Assembly (NCBI RefSeq): GCF_028657195.3
Contig: NZ_JANCPR020000007.1
Location: 124,001-188,000 of the forward strand
Direction of reading: 5' to 3'
Length of the DNA stretch: 64,000 nucleotides
From: Streptomyces iconiensis
Lineage (GTDB): Bacteria; Actinomycetota; Actinomycetes; Streptomycetales; Streptomycetaceae
In this document: in pieces, positions 47,909 through 57,199 of the stretch
Layout of the letters: every line of letters begins with the position of its first letter
Numbering within the stretch: the first letter of the stretch is position 1
Program-made: the position numbers and the translations under genes
The notes under the pieces: model-generated
The model's input: only the letters and a program-made list of their open reading frames with translations
Database searches by the model: none
Told to the model about the DNA's origin: nothing

Positions 47909-49342
47909 ATGCGTCCCCGCACACTTGTCACAGCAGCGACCCTGACGGCACTCGCGGCGACCGGTCTCGTGGTCCCTCTCGCGGCGGCCGGCCCCGCGGC
48001 TGCCGAGCCCTCGGGGCTGCGTGAGGACTTCAACGGCGACGGCTACAAGGACGCCGCCATCGGAGTACCGAGTGCCAACGGCAAGGCCGGCGCCGTGGTC
48101 GTGACGTACGGATCGGCGTCCGGAGTCTCTCCGTCCCGTTCGGTGCGCATCACGCAGGACACGGCGGGTGTCCCGGGGACGGCCACGGCGGGCAACAGGT
48201 TCGGGGAGAACGTCACCAGCGGGGACGTGGACCACGACGGCTACGCCGACCTGATCGTCGGCGCACCCGACGAGGCGAAGGCGGGCAAGCCGGACGGCAG
48301 CCTCTCGATCGTCTGGGGGAGCGCGGAGGGTCTCACCAAGGGTGGGATCGCCCTCCACGCTCCCACCGACGACGACCGTGACTTCGGCCAGGGCGCCTCC
48401 TTCAGCGACCTGGACGGCGACGGCACCCCGCAGCTCCAGGTCATCAGCGGACGGCACTTCTGGTGGTACTCGGACGCGGTACCCAAGGGCGACGGAACCG
48501 ATGTGGCCCTGCCCTTGGAGGACGACTTCCTGCCCGAGGACGTGCAGCTGGACGATGTCGCGGCCGGGAACTTCGGCAGCACCTCGGGCAGCGACTACCT
48601 GCTCTCCGGCAGCCGCGGGGACGGCGACGGCGACTATCTGGCCACCTTCAAGGGCGGGGCGGGCGACATCGGCTACTCCCACGCGGTCCTGTCGGACGGC
48701 GGCACCGAGACGCGCTCGATCGCGACCGGCGACATCGACAAGGACGGCAGGACCGACCTGGTCACCGGCGAGCCGGCCGGCGGTCGCGAAGCGGGCGCTG
48801 TCACCGTCTGGTGGGGCGCGCCAGGCGGCCTCAACACCGGCCGGGGCGCCCGGATCCTCGACCAGAACACTCCCGGCGTCCCCGGAACAGGGGAGACCGG
48901 CGACAGCTTCGGCGCGGATGTCTCCGTGGGCGATGTGACCGGAGACGGCTACCAGGACATCGCCGTCGGCGTTCCCTCCGAGGTCGTACGCGGCAGCGGT
49001 GCCGGCGCGATCGTCCTGCTCAGGGGCTCAGCGGGCGGCGTCACCACCACCGGTGCCCAGACCTTCCACCAGGACAGCTCCGGCGTCCCCGGCGTGGGTG
49101 AGAACGGCGACCGCTTCGGCTCCGCCGTACACCTCGCCGACATCAGCGGGAACGGCAAGGCCGACCTCTTCGTCGGCGCCGACGGCGAGGACATCGGTAC
49201 CCAGGCAGACGCCGGCGCGGTCTGGAACCTGCGCGGCACCGCTTCCGGCCTGACCACCACCGGCATCACGTCGTTCAACGGCTCCGATTTCGGCTTCACC
49301 GGAGTCGCCGGGCTGCGCCTCGGCGAGACCTTCGATCACTGA
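47909..49342 (+). CDS. Secreted FG-GAP / integrin-alpha-like beta-propeller protein
   Basis: 477 residues with a Sec signal peptide (cut near AAA-EPSG at about residue 32). At least six repeats carry the calcium-binding DxDxDGxxD pattern: DFNGDGYKDAAIG, DVDHDGYADLIVG, DLDGDGTPQ, DIDKDGRTDLVTG, DVTGDGYQDIAVG and DISGNGKADLFVG. This is the seven-bladed propeller of integrin-alpha-type extracellular proteins. The function is unknown; such proteins may bind matrix or polysaccharide. GAAGAGG precedes the ATG. Confidence 0.92.
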   Translation: MRPRTLVTAATLTALAATGLVVPLAAAGPAAAEPSGLREDFNGDGYKDAAIGVPSANGKAGAVVVTYGSASGVSPSRSVRITQDTAGVPGTATAGNRFGENVTSGDVDHDGYADLIVGAPDEAKAGKPDGSLSIVWGSAEGLTKGGIALHAPTDDDRDFGQGASFSDLDGDGTPQLQVISGRHFWWYSDAVPKGDGTDVALPLEDDFLPEDVQLDDVAAGNFGSTSGSDYLLSGSRGDGDGDYLATFKGGAGDIGYSHAVLSDGGTETRSIATGDIDKDGRTDLVTGEPAGGREAGAVTVWWGAPGGLNTGRGARILDQNTPGVPGTGETGDSFGADVSVGDVTGDGYQDIAVGVPSEVVRGSGAGAIVLLRGSAGGVTTTGAQTFHQDSSGVPGVGENGDRFGSAVHLADISGNGKADLFVGADGEDIGTQADAGAVWNLRGTASGLTTTGITSFNGSDFGFTGVAGLRLGETFDH

Positions 49343-49495
49343 GTGCTCGCACGAGGCACCGCGCGGCGTGCGGAACCGGGCGAACCCGATGTGACTGCGC
49401 ACTACGGTTCGGTTCGCGAGCGAGTTGATCTCTGTTCGGCGACGGTATACGCGTGAGTCGTTGCCGGGTGGTGTGGTGTGCGTAGGGTCGGCGGT

Positions 49496-50233
49496 ATGGC
49501 GACACGGCTTGTTCAGATCGCGATGGACGCACAGGACGACTCGGCGGTCGGCCGGTTCTGGGCCGAGGTGCTCGGCTGGGGCATCGACAGCGAGGAACCC
49601 GGCGTGACCAACCTCGAACCCGTGGGCTTTGCCTACCCCGATCCCGTCGCCGTCTGCGTCGATGTCGCTCGTGTTCTGGGTCGCAAGACGGTGAAGAACC
49701 GTGTGCACGTCGACCTCGCCACCACATCCGCCGTCCATCACGCGGAGCTGGTCGCGCGCGTTCAGGCTCTCGGTGCGACGCCTGCCGATGTGGGTCAGGG
49801 CGAGGTGCCGTGGACGGTTCTGGCCGACCCGGAGGGCAACGAGTTCTGTGTGCTGGAGCCTCGGGAGATGTACCGGAACACGGGGCCGATGGCCGCTGTG
49901 GTCGTCGACTGCGCGGATCCGCGGGAGATGGCCCGGTTCTGGGGTGGGGCGATGGACTGGGCCCTGCATGAAGTGACCGACGAGCACGCCACGTTGCGCT
50001 CCGCCAAGGGTGTCGGCCCGTATCTGGAGTTTCTGCGCACACCCGAGCCGAAGACTGTGAAGAACCGCGTTCACCTCGACCTGCGCCCGTATCCCGGTGA
50101 AGAGCAAGCGGCGGAGGTGGCGCGGCTGCGGGCTCTCGGCGCCGGCGAGATCGACCTCGGCCAGGGAGACGTGCCGTGGACGTGCCTCGTCGATCCGGAG
50201 GGCAACGAGTTCTGTGTCCTCACCCCGCTCTGA
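49496..50233 (+). CDS. VOC-superfamily (glyoxalase/bleomycin-resistance-like) protein, two domains
   Basis: 245 residues from the ATG at 49496. Two tandem VOC modules: residues about 1-120 and 128-245, each ending in WTVLADPEGNEFCVL or WTCLVDPEGNEFCVL. Each also has KTVKNRVH(V/L)DL, a putative metal-ligand His. The tandem form is common in Streptomyces proteins of unknown role. The 3' end overlaps the convergent decarboxylase gene by 14 bases, so transcripts from the two overlap. Confidence 0.88.
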   Translation: MATRLVQIAMDAQDDSAVGRFWAEVLGWGIDSEEPGVTNLEPVGFAYPDPVAVCVDVARVLGRKTVKNRVHVDLATTSAVHHAELVARVQALGATPADVGQGEVPWTVLADPEGNEFCVLEPREMYRNTGPMAAVVVDCADPREMARFWGGAMDWALHEVTDEHATLRSAKGVGPYLEFLRTPEPKTVKNRVHLDLRPYPGEEQAAEVARLRALGAGEIDLGQGDVPWTCLVDPEGNEFCVLTPL

Positions 50234-51524
50234 CGTCGAGGAAGTGGAAGCCGGGCCGGGGGTGCATGAGGAAGTCGTGGTGCGAGATGTTCCACGCGTA
50301 GGCGCCCGCGAGGCCGAACGCCACGCGGTCGCCGGCGCGTAGCCCCGGCGCGAGGACGCCGCGGGCCAGGACGTCCTTGGGGGTGCACAGTTGGCCGGTC
50401 AGCGTGAGGCGGTCCCCGGTGGCGGCCGGCCGGGGCCAGGGGTGGGGCCAGGCTTCCACGGGGAGTACGGAGCAGGGCTGGTCGTGGCCCTTGGCCGCCG
50501 GAGTGCGGAGGTGGTGGGTGCCGCCGCGTACGACGGCGAACTCCTCCCCGTGGCTGCGCTTCACGTCCAGCACCTCGGTGGCGTACCACCCGCAGTACGC
50601 GCTCAGGGCGCGGCCAGGCTCGATCCGCACGGTGAGGTCCGGGTGCGCGGCGGCGAGGCGGCGCAGACCGGCGCCGTAGGTGTGCCAGTCGAAGCGGCGC
50701 TCCGGATCGGCGTAGTCGACGGCCATCCCGCCGCCGACATCGACCTCACGGAGGCGGACCCGGTGCCGCGCCGCCAGAGCCGCTGACCACGTGACGACGG
50801 CCTCGGCGACAGCCAGTTGGGCGGGGGCCTCCAGGCCGCTGGCCAGGTGCGCGTGCACACCGCACAGCTCCAGGTGTGGGTACGTACCGTCGGTGAGGAG
50901 CCGGACAGCGGTGTCGGCCTCCGACGGGTCGAGGCCGAACGGGGCGGGCCTGCCGCCCATCGCCAGGGAGCTGCCGGCCAGCGAGACGGTGGCCGGGGCG
51001 AGGTTGAAACGGAGCAGGACACCCACTTTCGCGCCGGCCTGCCCTGCCCACCCTGCTCGCCCTGTCTGCTCTGCCCATCCTGCCTGACCTGTCTGCTCCG
51101 CCCACCCTGCTCGCCCGGCCAGTTCGGCGAGCATGTGCAGCTCGTGGAGGCTCTCCGCATGGAAGCGCCGTACGCCCAGTTCCAGGGCCGAGGCGATCTC
51201 CGCCGGAGTCTTGCCCGGGCCCCCGAACGCCAGTGCGCCGCCCGGCACTTCCTCGCCCACGTGCTTGCCCACATGCTTGCCCACATGCGCGAGTTCGCCG
51301 CCCGAGGAGACCTCGTAGCCGTCGAGGTACGGGGCGAGCGCGGCGAGGATCTCCGGTTCCGGGTTGGCCTTGGCGGCGTAGTACAGCTCGACGCGTGCGG
51401 GAAGCGCTGCCCTGATGGTGGCCGCGTGCGCGCGCAGAGCTTCCATGTCGTAGATGTACGCGGGCAGTTCCTCGCCGGAGAGGGAGAGCACGCGGTCGCG
51501 CACCGGGGGAGTGGGGGCTGTCAT
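50220..51524 (-). CDS. Type III PLP-dependent decarboxylase of a NIS siderophore pathway (SbnH-like)
   Basis: 434 residues. PLP lysine K52 (YYAAKANPEP), HAH at 224-226, VGGGMAVDY, phosphate-site EPGR, catalytic Cys380 (GQLCTPKDVL) and C-terminal AYAWNISHHDFLMHPRP mark the alanine-racemase-fold decarboxylases, close to those in staphyloferrin B-type clusters. SbnH decarboxylates an amino acid already linked to citrate; the same may hold here. Residues 136-163 are a tandem-repeat insertion (GRAGWAEQT units), and 80-88 contain VGKHVGKHVG. It is the last gene of the iron-regulated operon; its ATG overlaps the stop of the upstream synthetase (ATGA). Confidence 0.9.
   Translation of the reverse strand: MTAPTPPVRDRVLSLSGEELPAYIYDMEALRAHAATIRAALPARVELYYAAKANPEPEILAALAPYLDGYEVSSGGELAHVGKHVGKHVGEEVPGGALAFGGPGKTPAEIASALELGVRRFHAESLHELHMLAELAGRAGWAEQTGQAGWAEQTGRAGWAGQAGAKVGVLLRFNLAPATVSLAGSSLAMGGRPAPFGLDPSEADTAVRLLTDGTYPHLELCGVHAHLASGLEAPAQLAVAEAVVTWSAALAARHRVRLREVDVGGGMAVDYADPERRFDWHTYGAGLRRLAAAHPDLTVRIEPGRALSAYCGWYATEVLDVKRSHGEEFAVVRGGTHHLRTPAAKGHDQPCSVLPVEAWPHPWPRPAATGDRLTLTGQLCTPKDVLARGVLAPGLRAGDRVAFGLAGAYAWNISHHDFLMHPRPGFHFLDVRAG
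51036..51119 (-). repeat. Tandem repeat inside the decarboxylase gene
   Basis: About 84 bases of degenerate 15-30 bp units encode repeated RAGWAEQTG-like segments (residues 136-163). They lie between a helix and a strand of the PLP barrel, in a likely surface loop. Confidence 0.8.
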
Positions 51525-53686
51525 GGGGCCTTCCAGGTGTCGTGGCCGTGGGCCGTTCCGCGTCCTGCGCTGTGTGTGCTGTGTCCTGTGCCGTGGGCCG
51601 TTCCGTGGGCCGTCCCGTAGGCCGTTCCGTGCGTAGCCTCGTGCGCTGTTCCGTGGGTAGCCTCACGCGCCGATCCGTGAGGCGTTCCGTGCGGTCCGGC
51701 CGGTGCGTCGTCCGTGAGCTCCGTGAGCTCCGTGAGCTCCGTGAGCGGGGAGCGCAGGCGTACGTAGCCCGCTCGGCGGTCGGCCTTGCGCTCCCAGCGG
51801 GTGAGCAGGTTGGCCTTGGCAGGCAGCGGTGCGCCCGCGAGCAGGGCCGCGAGGCGCGCGGGGCAGCCGTGGCGGTCGGCGTACGCCTGGAGCGTGGCCC
51901 GCACCTCTGCCCACAGCGCTTGCTCGGTGCCCGGGTGCAGATCGGCGAGGGCCGCGAGCACCTCGGCGACGTGGTTGACCAGCAGGCAGTACACGACCCG
52001 GTCCCAGCCGCGCCGCGCGTCGTACGTCAGAGGGCCCGCGACCTCGGAGGGCAGCGCTGCGAGCGCTTCGGCGTGGTGGTCGGGGAGCAGCTTGGCGCCC
52101 TCCAGGTCGCGGAAGAGCACCTGCGCCGGCATGCCGTCGTCATCGACGCAGACGAGGACGTTCTGGAGGTGCGGTTCCAGTACCAGACCGTGGTCGAAGT
52201 ACGCGGCCAGTACGGGCGGTACGAGCAGCTTCAGGTACGCCGACCACCAGCCGAGCGCCGCACGCCGGCTCCCGCGGCTGAGGAGCCGCGAAACGTGCGC
52301 CGGGCCTGTCGGGTACTCGTCGGCGACGGCCGCGGCGAGCAGCGGAGTGGTACCGGGCAGCAGCCGCGCCGCGAGGCCCTCGCGCACGATCACCCCGAAG
52401 CCTTCCAGCAGAGACCTGTCCCGCGTACCGCCGGGACCCGGCAGCGCGAGGCTGCGGTACGCGGGTTCGCGCAGCATGGCACTGCCGGGGAACCGTGCGG
52501 CCAGGTCGGTGAGCGCCGGCTCCAGCAGCCGGGTCAGGGCCACGGCGCCCGACAGCTCGTAACTGGCGCTCCTGCGCACGCAGTTGGTGAGGCGAATGTT
52601 CAGGCTGAACTTCAGGAACGTCTCGCCGTCGTACAGAGTGCGGACGGATGCGGTGGCCGCGAACGGCCTTCCGCCGGGCCCCAGGTCGATCAGGTCGCGC
52701 CGCTCGAAGGCGGCGCGCAGCGCCGGATGCCCGCTCAGCATCTCGTACTGCCACGGGTGGGCCGGCAGCAGCCGGTAGCCGTCCGGAGCGCCGGTGCGCA
52801 GCCGGTCGAGGACACCGGCCGCACCGGCACCGGCCGTTTCCTGCGCGATCAGGTGCTCGCGTACCGCGAGGTGACGCAGGGGGAACACCGCGCCCGTCTC
52901 AGGCGCGTACGCGGGCCACGAGCCCGGGTCCCCGCTGCGGGCCTTCGGTGTGGGATGGAACCGGTGGCCGAACAGGAGGGACTGCTCCGAGCGGAGGTAG
53001 GCGGCCAGGGGCTCGACCGCCACCCCGTCGTGACCACTCCTGGACCCGGGCCCGGTCCCGATCCCGGACCCGGTCGTGGCTCCGGCCCCGGCCCCAGTCG
53101 TGGCCCTGGTTACGGCCGCGCGGGCCCGCCCCGGCCCCGGCTCCGGCTCCGGCTCCGGTCGTCCGGCGCGTCCGGCGCGTCCGGCGCGTACGGCGAGCGC
53201 GGTGGTGATGGCAGCGTGGCTGGAGGCGACCTGGTCCAGGAACTCCTCGTTGCGCACGCCGGTACGGAGCGACAGTTCGTCCCGGATGTACTCGGCGAGG
53301 CGCCGCCAGCCGACCGCCACCCAGCCCCCGTCCCGGTCGCCGCCCGAGCCGGGGCCCCCGTCTCCGTTCCCGTCCCCGTGTGCTTCCCCCGCACGCCGCT
53401 CCTCCACCGGCCCGGTGAACCGGTGCGCGCCCAGCAGCGATCTGCGACGTACGGCGATACGCAGCAGCACACCTCGGCATGGCAGGCGCAGCAGCAGATG
53501 TTCCCCGTCGGAGGCGGCTCCGGAGGGGGAGGTCTCTCCCGGTACGCACTCTCTCAGCAGGCAGTTGAGGAGAGTGTGAGCGACGGCGTCGTCGGCGGTC
53601 GGCAGCGCGTCAGGGACACCTGGCCCACCGGGGACGGCGGAGGCGGGGAGAGCGCCGATCGTGTCGGTCAGCGGCATCAACGGCAT
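51521..53686 (-). CDS. IucA/IucC-family NIS siderophore synthetase (first paralogue)
   Basis: 721 residues from the ATG at 53686 (TGGAG upstream; TGATG overlap with the preceding gene). Motifs: GHRFHPTPKARSG (ATP/substrate site), HPWQYEML, KFSLNIRLTNCVRR, LEPHLQNVLV and RDLEGAKLL. These define ATP-dependent synthetases that adenylate a carboxylate such as citrate and couple it to an amine or hydroxylamine. The usual length is about 580-620; the excess is in Pro/Gly-rich linkers (residues about 170-250) and a C-terminal tail of about 75 residues made of TEL and HGTA repeats. Confidence 0.92.
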   Translation of the reverse strand: MPLMPLTDTIGALPASAVPGGPGVPDALPTADDAVAHTLLNCLLRECVPGETSPSGAASDGEHLLLRLPCRGVLLRIAVRRRSLLGAHRFTGPVEERRAGEAHGDGNGDGGPGSGGDRDGGWVAVGWRRLAEYIRDELSLRTGVRNEEFLDQVASSHAAITTALAVRAGRAGRAGRPEPEPEPGPGRARAAVTRATTGAGAGATTGSGIGTGPGSRSGHDGVAVEPLAAYLRSEQSLLFGHRFHPTPKARSGDPGSWPAYAPETGAVFPLRHLAVREHLIAQETAGAGAAGVLDRLRTGAPDGYRLLPAHPWQYEMLSGHPALRAAFERRDLIDLGPGGRPFAATASVRTLYDGETFLKFSLNIRLTNCVRRSASYELSGAVALTRLLEPALTDLAARFPGSAMLREPAYRSLALPGPGGTRDRSLLEGFGVIVREGLAARLLPGTTPLLAAAVADEYPTGPAHVSRLLSRGSRRAALGWWSAYLKLLVPPVLAAYFDHGLVLEPHLQNVLVCVDDDGMPAQVLFRDLEGAKLLPDHHAEALAALPSEVAGPLTYDARRGWDRVVYCLLVNHVAEVLAALADLHPGTEQALWAEVRATLQAYADRHGCPARLAALLAGAPLPAKANLLTRWERKADRRAGYVRLRSPLTELTELTELTDDAPAGPHGTPHGSAREATHGTAHEATHGTAYGTAHGTAHGTGHSTHSAGRGTAHGHDTWKAP
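51527..51745 (-). repeat. Tandem-repeat tail of the first IucA/IucC gene
   Basis: Two repeat tracts: four nine-base GTGAGCTCC-type units (encoding TEL) near 51715-51740, and GTTCCGTGGGCC-like units (encoding HGTA/HGTAHEAT) from about 51540 to 51680. The encoded tail is rich in His, Gly, Thr and Ala. Confidence 0.8.
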
Positions 53687-55827
53687 CAACGGCTCCAGCG
53701 GATGCGGGGAGTACGGGGGTGCGGTGGCGGAAGGGCGGTTCCGCGCAGGTAGTTCGGGCCGGTGGTGTAGTGCTTGTTGATGTCGGCGGCGCCCGAACGC
53801 TCCTTGGTGAGCAGCGTCCCGGCGGTGACCATGGCTTTGACGGGCAGTTCCGGGGCGTTGAGTACGTACGCGCTGAGCGCCGCGCCCGGTTGCCCTGGGC
53901 CGGTGCCGAGCCGGTCGGCCGCCTCGGCGAGCCGGTCGCGTATCAGGGCCAGCAGCCTTCCGAGCGGAGCCCTGCCGTGCCGGGCCAGCCCGAACGCGTA
54001 GGCGCCCGCGCACAGATGGAGGGTGATGGTGGTGAACAGGGCGAGGAGCGGCCCGTCATCGCTGACGAAGATTCGCTCGTCGTCGAAGTCGGAGGGGTCG
54101 GGCGCTCCGGCGCCCAGACTCTCGCGCATCCGGGCGGCGTGGATACGGGGGCCGTCGTTGTCCTTGAGCAGCAGCCGCAGTCGCGTACGGCCGCTGCCGT
54201 CGCTGTCCAGGACGAGGGAGACGTTCTGCTGGTGAGACTCCAGCGCGATGCCGTGGCCGAAGAGCGTGGTCTGCCAGTCGAAGAGCAGGGTCAGACAGGC
54301 GTCGAGCAGTGCGACGGGGTCGCCGCCGTAGAAGCGGCCGGCGAGGTGGTCGATCACCATCGCGCCGCCGGGCGCCTCGCTCAGCAGCGCGGCCATGGGC
54401 ACGACGACGGCCTCGCCGAGACCGGACGGGTAGCGGCGGCAGAGTACGGCGAGGAGTTCGTGCCCCGCGTGCGCGTACACCGTCTCGTCAGCGAGCAGGA
54501 CCGTCTCGCGGAAGCGCGGCTCCCGGGCGGTCACGGCTTCCAGGAGACGCCGGCAGGCGGCGCCGTCCACGAGCGTGCCCGGCTTGATCGTTCTGCGGTT
54601 GCGCAGGCCCAACGTGGCGGTGGCGAGCGGCAGTTTGAGGTGGAGTGCGGGGTCAGCGGTCAGCGCGACCGTGCGCATGGAGAGGGTCGGAGCCGCCTCC
54701 AGCCAGTGACGCTCCGCGAGCACGGCCCGGTCCTGAAGACCGGAGGCGGCAAGGGCAGTACGCAGGGGAGCGCCCAGGGTCAGCGGGTGTACGGGGAGCG
54801 CGAGGTGGCTGCCGGTCAGCTCCGGCAGCCCGAGCAGCGCGGGCGAGGGCCAGCCTGCGGGCAGGCCGCCCCCTGCCAGGGTGAGCGCGGCACGCGGTAC
54901 GGCCAGCCAGCGCAGCGCGAAGCGCGGGTGGAACTCGGGGGCGTAGGCGCGTAGTTGGACCTCGTCGAACCCTGAACGCCCCCGGGCGGCCGGATAGACG
55001 GGGTGATCGTGGCGGGCCGCGAGGGTGTCGAGCGCCAGCCCTCCCGCGAGTCCCGTCCACCGGGCCGGGTCCGCGCCGTACCGGTCCCGGAGCCGACCGG
55101 CCACCTCCCTCCGCGTACGACCGTGCAGCCGCCGCGCCACGAGGTCCTGACGGCACTCCTCGGCGAAGGCGTCGAAGCCGGGCCGGTCGGCGGGGTGCGC
55201 GAGCGCCTTCAGGGCGACCAGCACGTCGCCGTACGAGGTCAGTCGCCGTCGGCCCGTTTCGGGCATCGGTTCGGGCTCCGGGAACAGGCCCCGGTCCAGG
55301 CTCAGGTCCGGGTCCCGTCCCGGGTCGAGGTCCGGTGCTGGGTCGAGGTCCGGTGCCGAGTCCAGGCCGCGATCCAGGCTCAGGTCCGGTGCCGGGTCCA
55401 GGTCCGGCCCCGGGCCAGGTCCTGGGCCCACCTCCGGCGCGGGTACTGACCCCGGCGCGGGCCCTGACCCCGACGCGAGCTCCGTGTCTGGCGCGGGCGC
55501 CGTCTCCTGCGTGGGCCCTGACCCCGGCGCAGGCTCCGTATCCGACGCGGGCCCTGACCCCGACGCGGGCCCCGACTCCCGTACGAGGAGCGGGAGCCGG
55601 GCCGTGTACCCGCTCTGGAAGCCGTCCTCGGTGACGGGCAGCAGCAGGGCGTCCGTGCCACCGTCACCGGCCACGGGGAGCCGCAGCCAGACGTCGTCCT
55701 CCCGCTTCACAGGCGTTGAGCGGGAGCGCAGGCCGACCACGTCCTCACGCAGTAGGGCGCTCAACACCCGCAGCAGCAGGGTGCGTTGGGCGTGTTCGGG
55801 GGCGACGGCAGGGTCCGTCGCGTTCAC
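53686..55827 (-). CDS. IucA/IucC-family NIS siderophore synthetase (second paralogue)
   Basis: 713 residues from the GTG at 55827, which overlaps the stop of the ATP-grasp gene (GTGA). The open frame runs further upstream, but only antisense to the ATP-grasp reading. Motifs: HDHPVYPAARGRSGF, LALPVHPLT, LKLPLATATLGLRNRRT, ALESHQQNVSLVLD and KDNDGPRI. It is divergent from the first paralogue, so the two probably make different amide bonds. An insertion of about 110 residues near residues 75-190 is built of Pro/Ala/Gly/Ser/Asp repeats (coding bases about 55260-55600), then the domain resumes. Confidence 0.92.
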   Translation of the reverse strand: MNATDPAVAPEHAQRTLLLRVLSALLREDVVGLRSRSTPVKREDDVWLRLPVAGDGGTDALLLPVTEDGFQSGYTARLPLLVRESGPASGSGPASDTEPAPGSGPTQETAPAPDTELASGSGPAPGSVPAPEVGPGPGPGPDLDPAPDLSLDRGLDSAPDLDPAPDLDPGRDPDLSLDRGLFPEPEPMPETGRRRLTSYGDVLVALKALAHPADRPGFDAFAEECRQDLVARRLHGRTRREVAGRLRDRYGADPARWTGLAGGLALDTLAARHDHPVYPAARGRSGFDEVQLRAYAPEFHPRFALRWLAVPRAALTLAGGGLPAGWPSPALLGLPELTGSHLALPVHPLTLGAPLRTALAASGLQDRAVLAERHWLEAAPTLSMRTVALTADPALHLKLPLATATLGLRNRRTIKPGTLVDGAACRRLLEAVTAREPRFRETVLLADETVYAHAGHELLAVLCRRYPSGLGEAVVVPMAALLSEAPGGAMVIDHLAGRFYGGDPVALLDACLTLLFDWQTTLFGHGIALESHQQNVSLVLDSDGSGRTRLRLLLKDNDGPRIHAARMRESLGAGAPDPSDFDDERIFVSDDGPLLALFTTITLHLCAGAYAFGLARHGRAPLGRLLALIRDRLAEAADRLGTGPGQPGAALSAYVLNAPELPVKAMVTAGTLLTKERSGAADINKHYTTGPNYLRGTALPPPHPRTPRIRWSR
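55260..55600 (-). repeat. Repeat-built insertion in the second IucA/IucC gene
   Basis: The 340-base tract consists of 12-24 bp units encoding variants of PAPDTELASGSG, GPGPGPG and DLDPAPDLSLDRGL. It is in frame throughout and has no stop, so it encodes a long acidic disordered loop. Confidence 0.85.
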
Positions 55828-57017
55828 GGGGTGACCTCCCAGTGCCGCGCGGCCAGGAAGCCGGTCACGGCCGAGTCGACCGCTGTCTGATCGGTTCCGG
55901 TGGCTCGGACGACACCGAGGAAGTCGCGGTTCGTGCGGTACAGCTCGTGCCGTTCGCCCACCTCGCGCAGCGGTCGGTAGACCAGTCGTACGCCGTCCAC
56001 GACCAGGTCGGCCGCCGCCGGTGCGGCCGTCAGCGTGCCGGCCCTGTCGGCGCAGGGGTATTCCAGGACGGCCGCGCCGCCGGTGCGGGCTCCCAGATCG
56101 GTGGGCAGGGGCTCGCCCAGGTGCGTGCGCAGGATGTGGTCGAAGAGTGGTACGCCGAGCAGTTCGGCCAGCAGCAGATCGCACTGGTCGCCGATGGCGC
56201 GGTAGTTGACCTCGATGAGGCGTGCCCGGCCCTCGTCCACCACGAACTCGGTGTGGCAGGCGCCGAAGCCGACGCCGAGCGCGTCGAGTTGGGCGAGTAC
56301 CTGCGTGACGACGTGCTCGGGGTGGTCCCGCACGAACGTCATCCGCTCCTCGACGAAGTACGGCGGCGCCGACAGCTGAGTGCGGAAGCCGCCGAGGACG
56401 TGCCGGACGCGGCTGTCGCCCAGTGTCTCCAGGGTGCACAGCTGCCCGGTGAGGTACTCCTCGACGACCAGGGCCGCTCCCGGCCGCCGCGCCTGGATCT
56501 CCCGGCAGCGCCGCACGGCGTCGTCCTGTCCCTCGGCCAGCACCACGTCCTCGCTGGCCACGCCCTCGCGGGGCTTGACCACGCACGGCCGGGGCACCTC
56601 GGTGCCGCCGAGCACGGCGCCGGGGTCCTGCCCTGCCGGCACCTCGGCCGACCACACCGCGCCGGCTCCCGCCGCCGCCAGGTGGCGGCGCATGTGCGCC
56701 TTGTCCTTGGTGCGCAGCGCGGCCTGCCAGGGCTTGGCGGGGAGGCCGAAGTACTCGGCTGCCAGCGCCGCTTGGGTCTGGAGGTGGTCGCTGTTGGTGA
56801 AGACGGCGTCCGGCGGAAGGTGGGTCGCGATGCGGGTGATGACGGCGCGGAAGTCGCGGACGTCGCACTCCAGTACCTCGGTCTCCGGGTACGCACGGCG
56901 ATGTGCCTCCGGCTGGTCCGTGAGCACGGCGGTCTCCAGGCCGAGCCGGGAGGCGGCGGGCAGAAAGCCTTCGGTGACCGAGTCGGTGGGGTTGAGGGCG
57001 AGCAGGTACAACCGCAT
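55824..57017 (-). CDS. ATP-grasp ligase of the NIS siderophore operon
   Basis: 397 residues from the ATG at 57017 (GGAAGGGG upstream). Central ATP-grasp motifs: CVVKPREGVASEDV (Lys and Gly-rich loop) and LIEVNYRAIGDQCD (the ExNxR metal site). ATP-grasp ligases join a carboxylate to an amine through an acyl phosphate; this one would be a third amide-forming enzyme beside the two IucA/IucC synthetases. It is the first gene of the operon. The iron box at 57119-57137 lies about 100 bases before its start. The substrate is unknown. Confidence 0.88.
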   Translation of the reverse strand: MRLYLLALNPTDSVTEGFLPAASRLGLETAVLTDQPEAHRRAYPETEVLECDVRDFRAVITRIATHLPPDAVFTNSDHLQTQAALAAEYFGLPAKPWQAALRTKDKAHMRRHLAAAGAGAVWSAEVPAGQDPGAVLGGTEVPRPCVVKPREGVASEDVVLAEGQDDAVRRCREIQARRPGAALVVEEYLTGQLCTLETLGDSRVRHVLGGFRTQLSAPPYFVEERMTFVRDHPEHVVTQVLAQLDALGVGFGACHTEFVVDEGRARLIEVNYRAIGDQCDLLLAELLGVPLFDHILRTHLGEPLPTDLGARTGGAAVLEYPCADRAGTLTAAPAAADLVVDGVRLVYRPLREVGERHELYRTNRDFLGVVRATGTDQTAVDSAVTGFLAARHWEVTP

Positions 57018-57118
57018 GGACGGTGGCCCCTTCCGAGTGGGGGAGCGGGCAGCGCGGCGGCGCGGGTGACGTGGTGCGGCACGGCACGTCAGCCCTGGTC
57101 ACGGCAGCGAACGGAAGC

Positions 57119-57137
57119 TTAGGTTAGGCAAACCTTA
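57119..57137. promoter_or_regulatory. Iron box for the NIS operon
   Basis: TTAGGTTAGGCAAACCTTA matches the DmdR/IdeR consensus TTAGGTTAGGCTAACCTAA at all but two or three positions. It faces the minus-strand ATP-grasp gene. Confidence 0.9.
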
Positions 57138-57199
57138 ATCATCAACTCGCCTTGCTGTGCGCCGACATGAGCCCGGGTCAGGCAAGGGGAAGTCTGCGT

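Noticed and set aside
55828..57102. 5' extension of the second IucA/IucC frame to a start at 57102
   Set aside because: It is antisense-like, Arg/Pro-rich, out of frame over the whole ATP-grasp gene, and the GTG at 55827 gives the normal N-terminus with a GTGA overlap.
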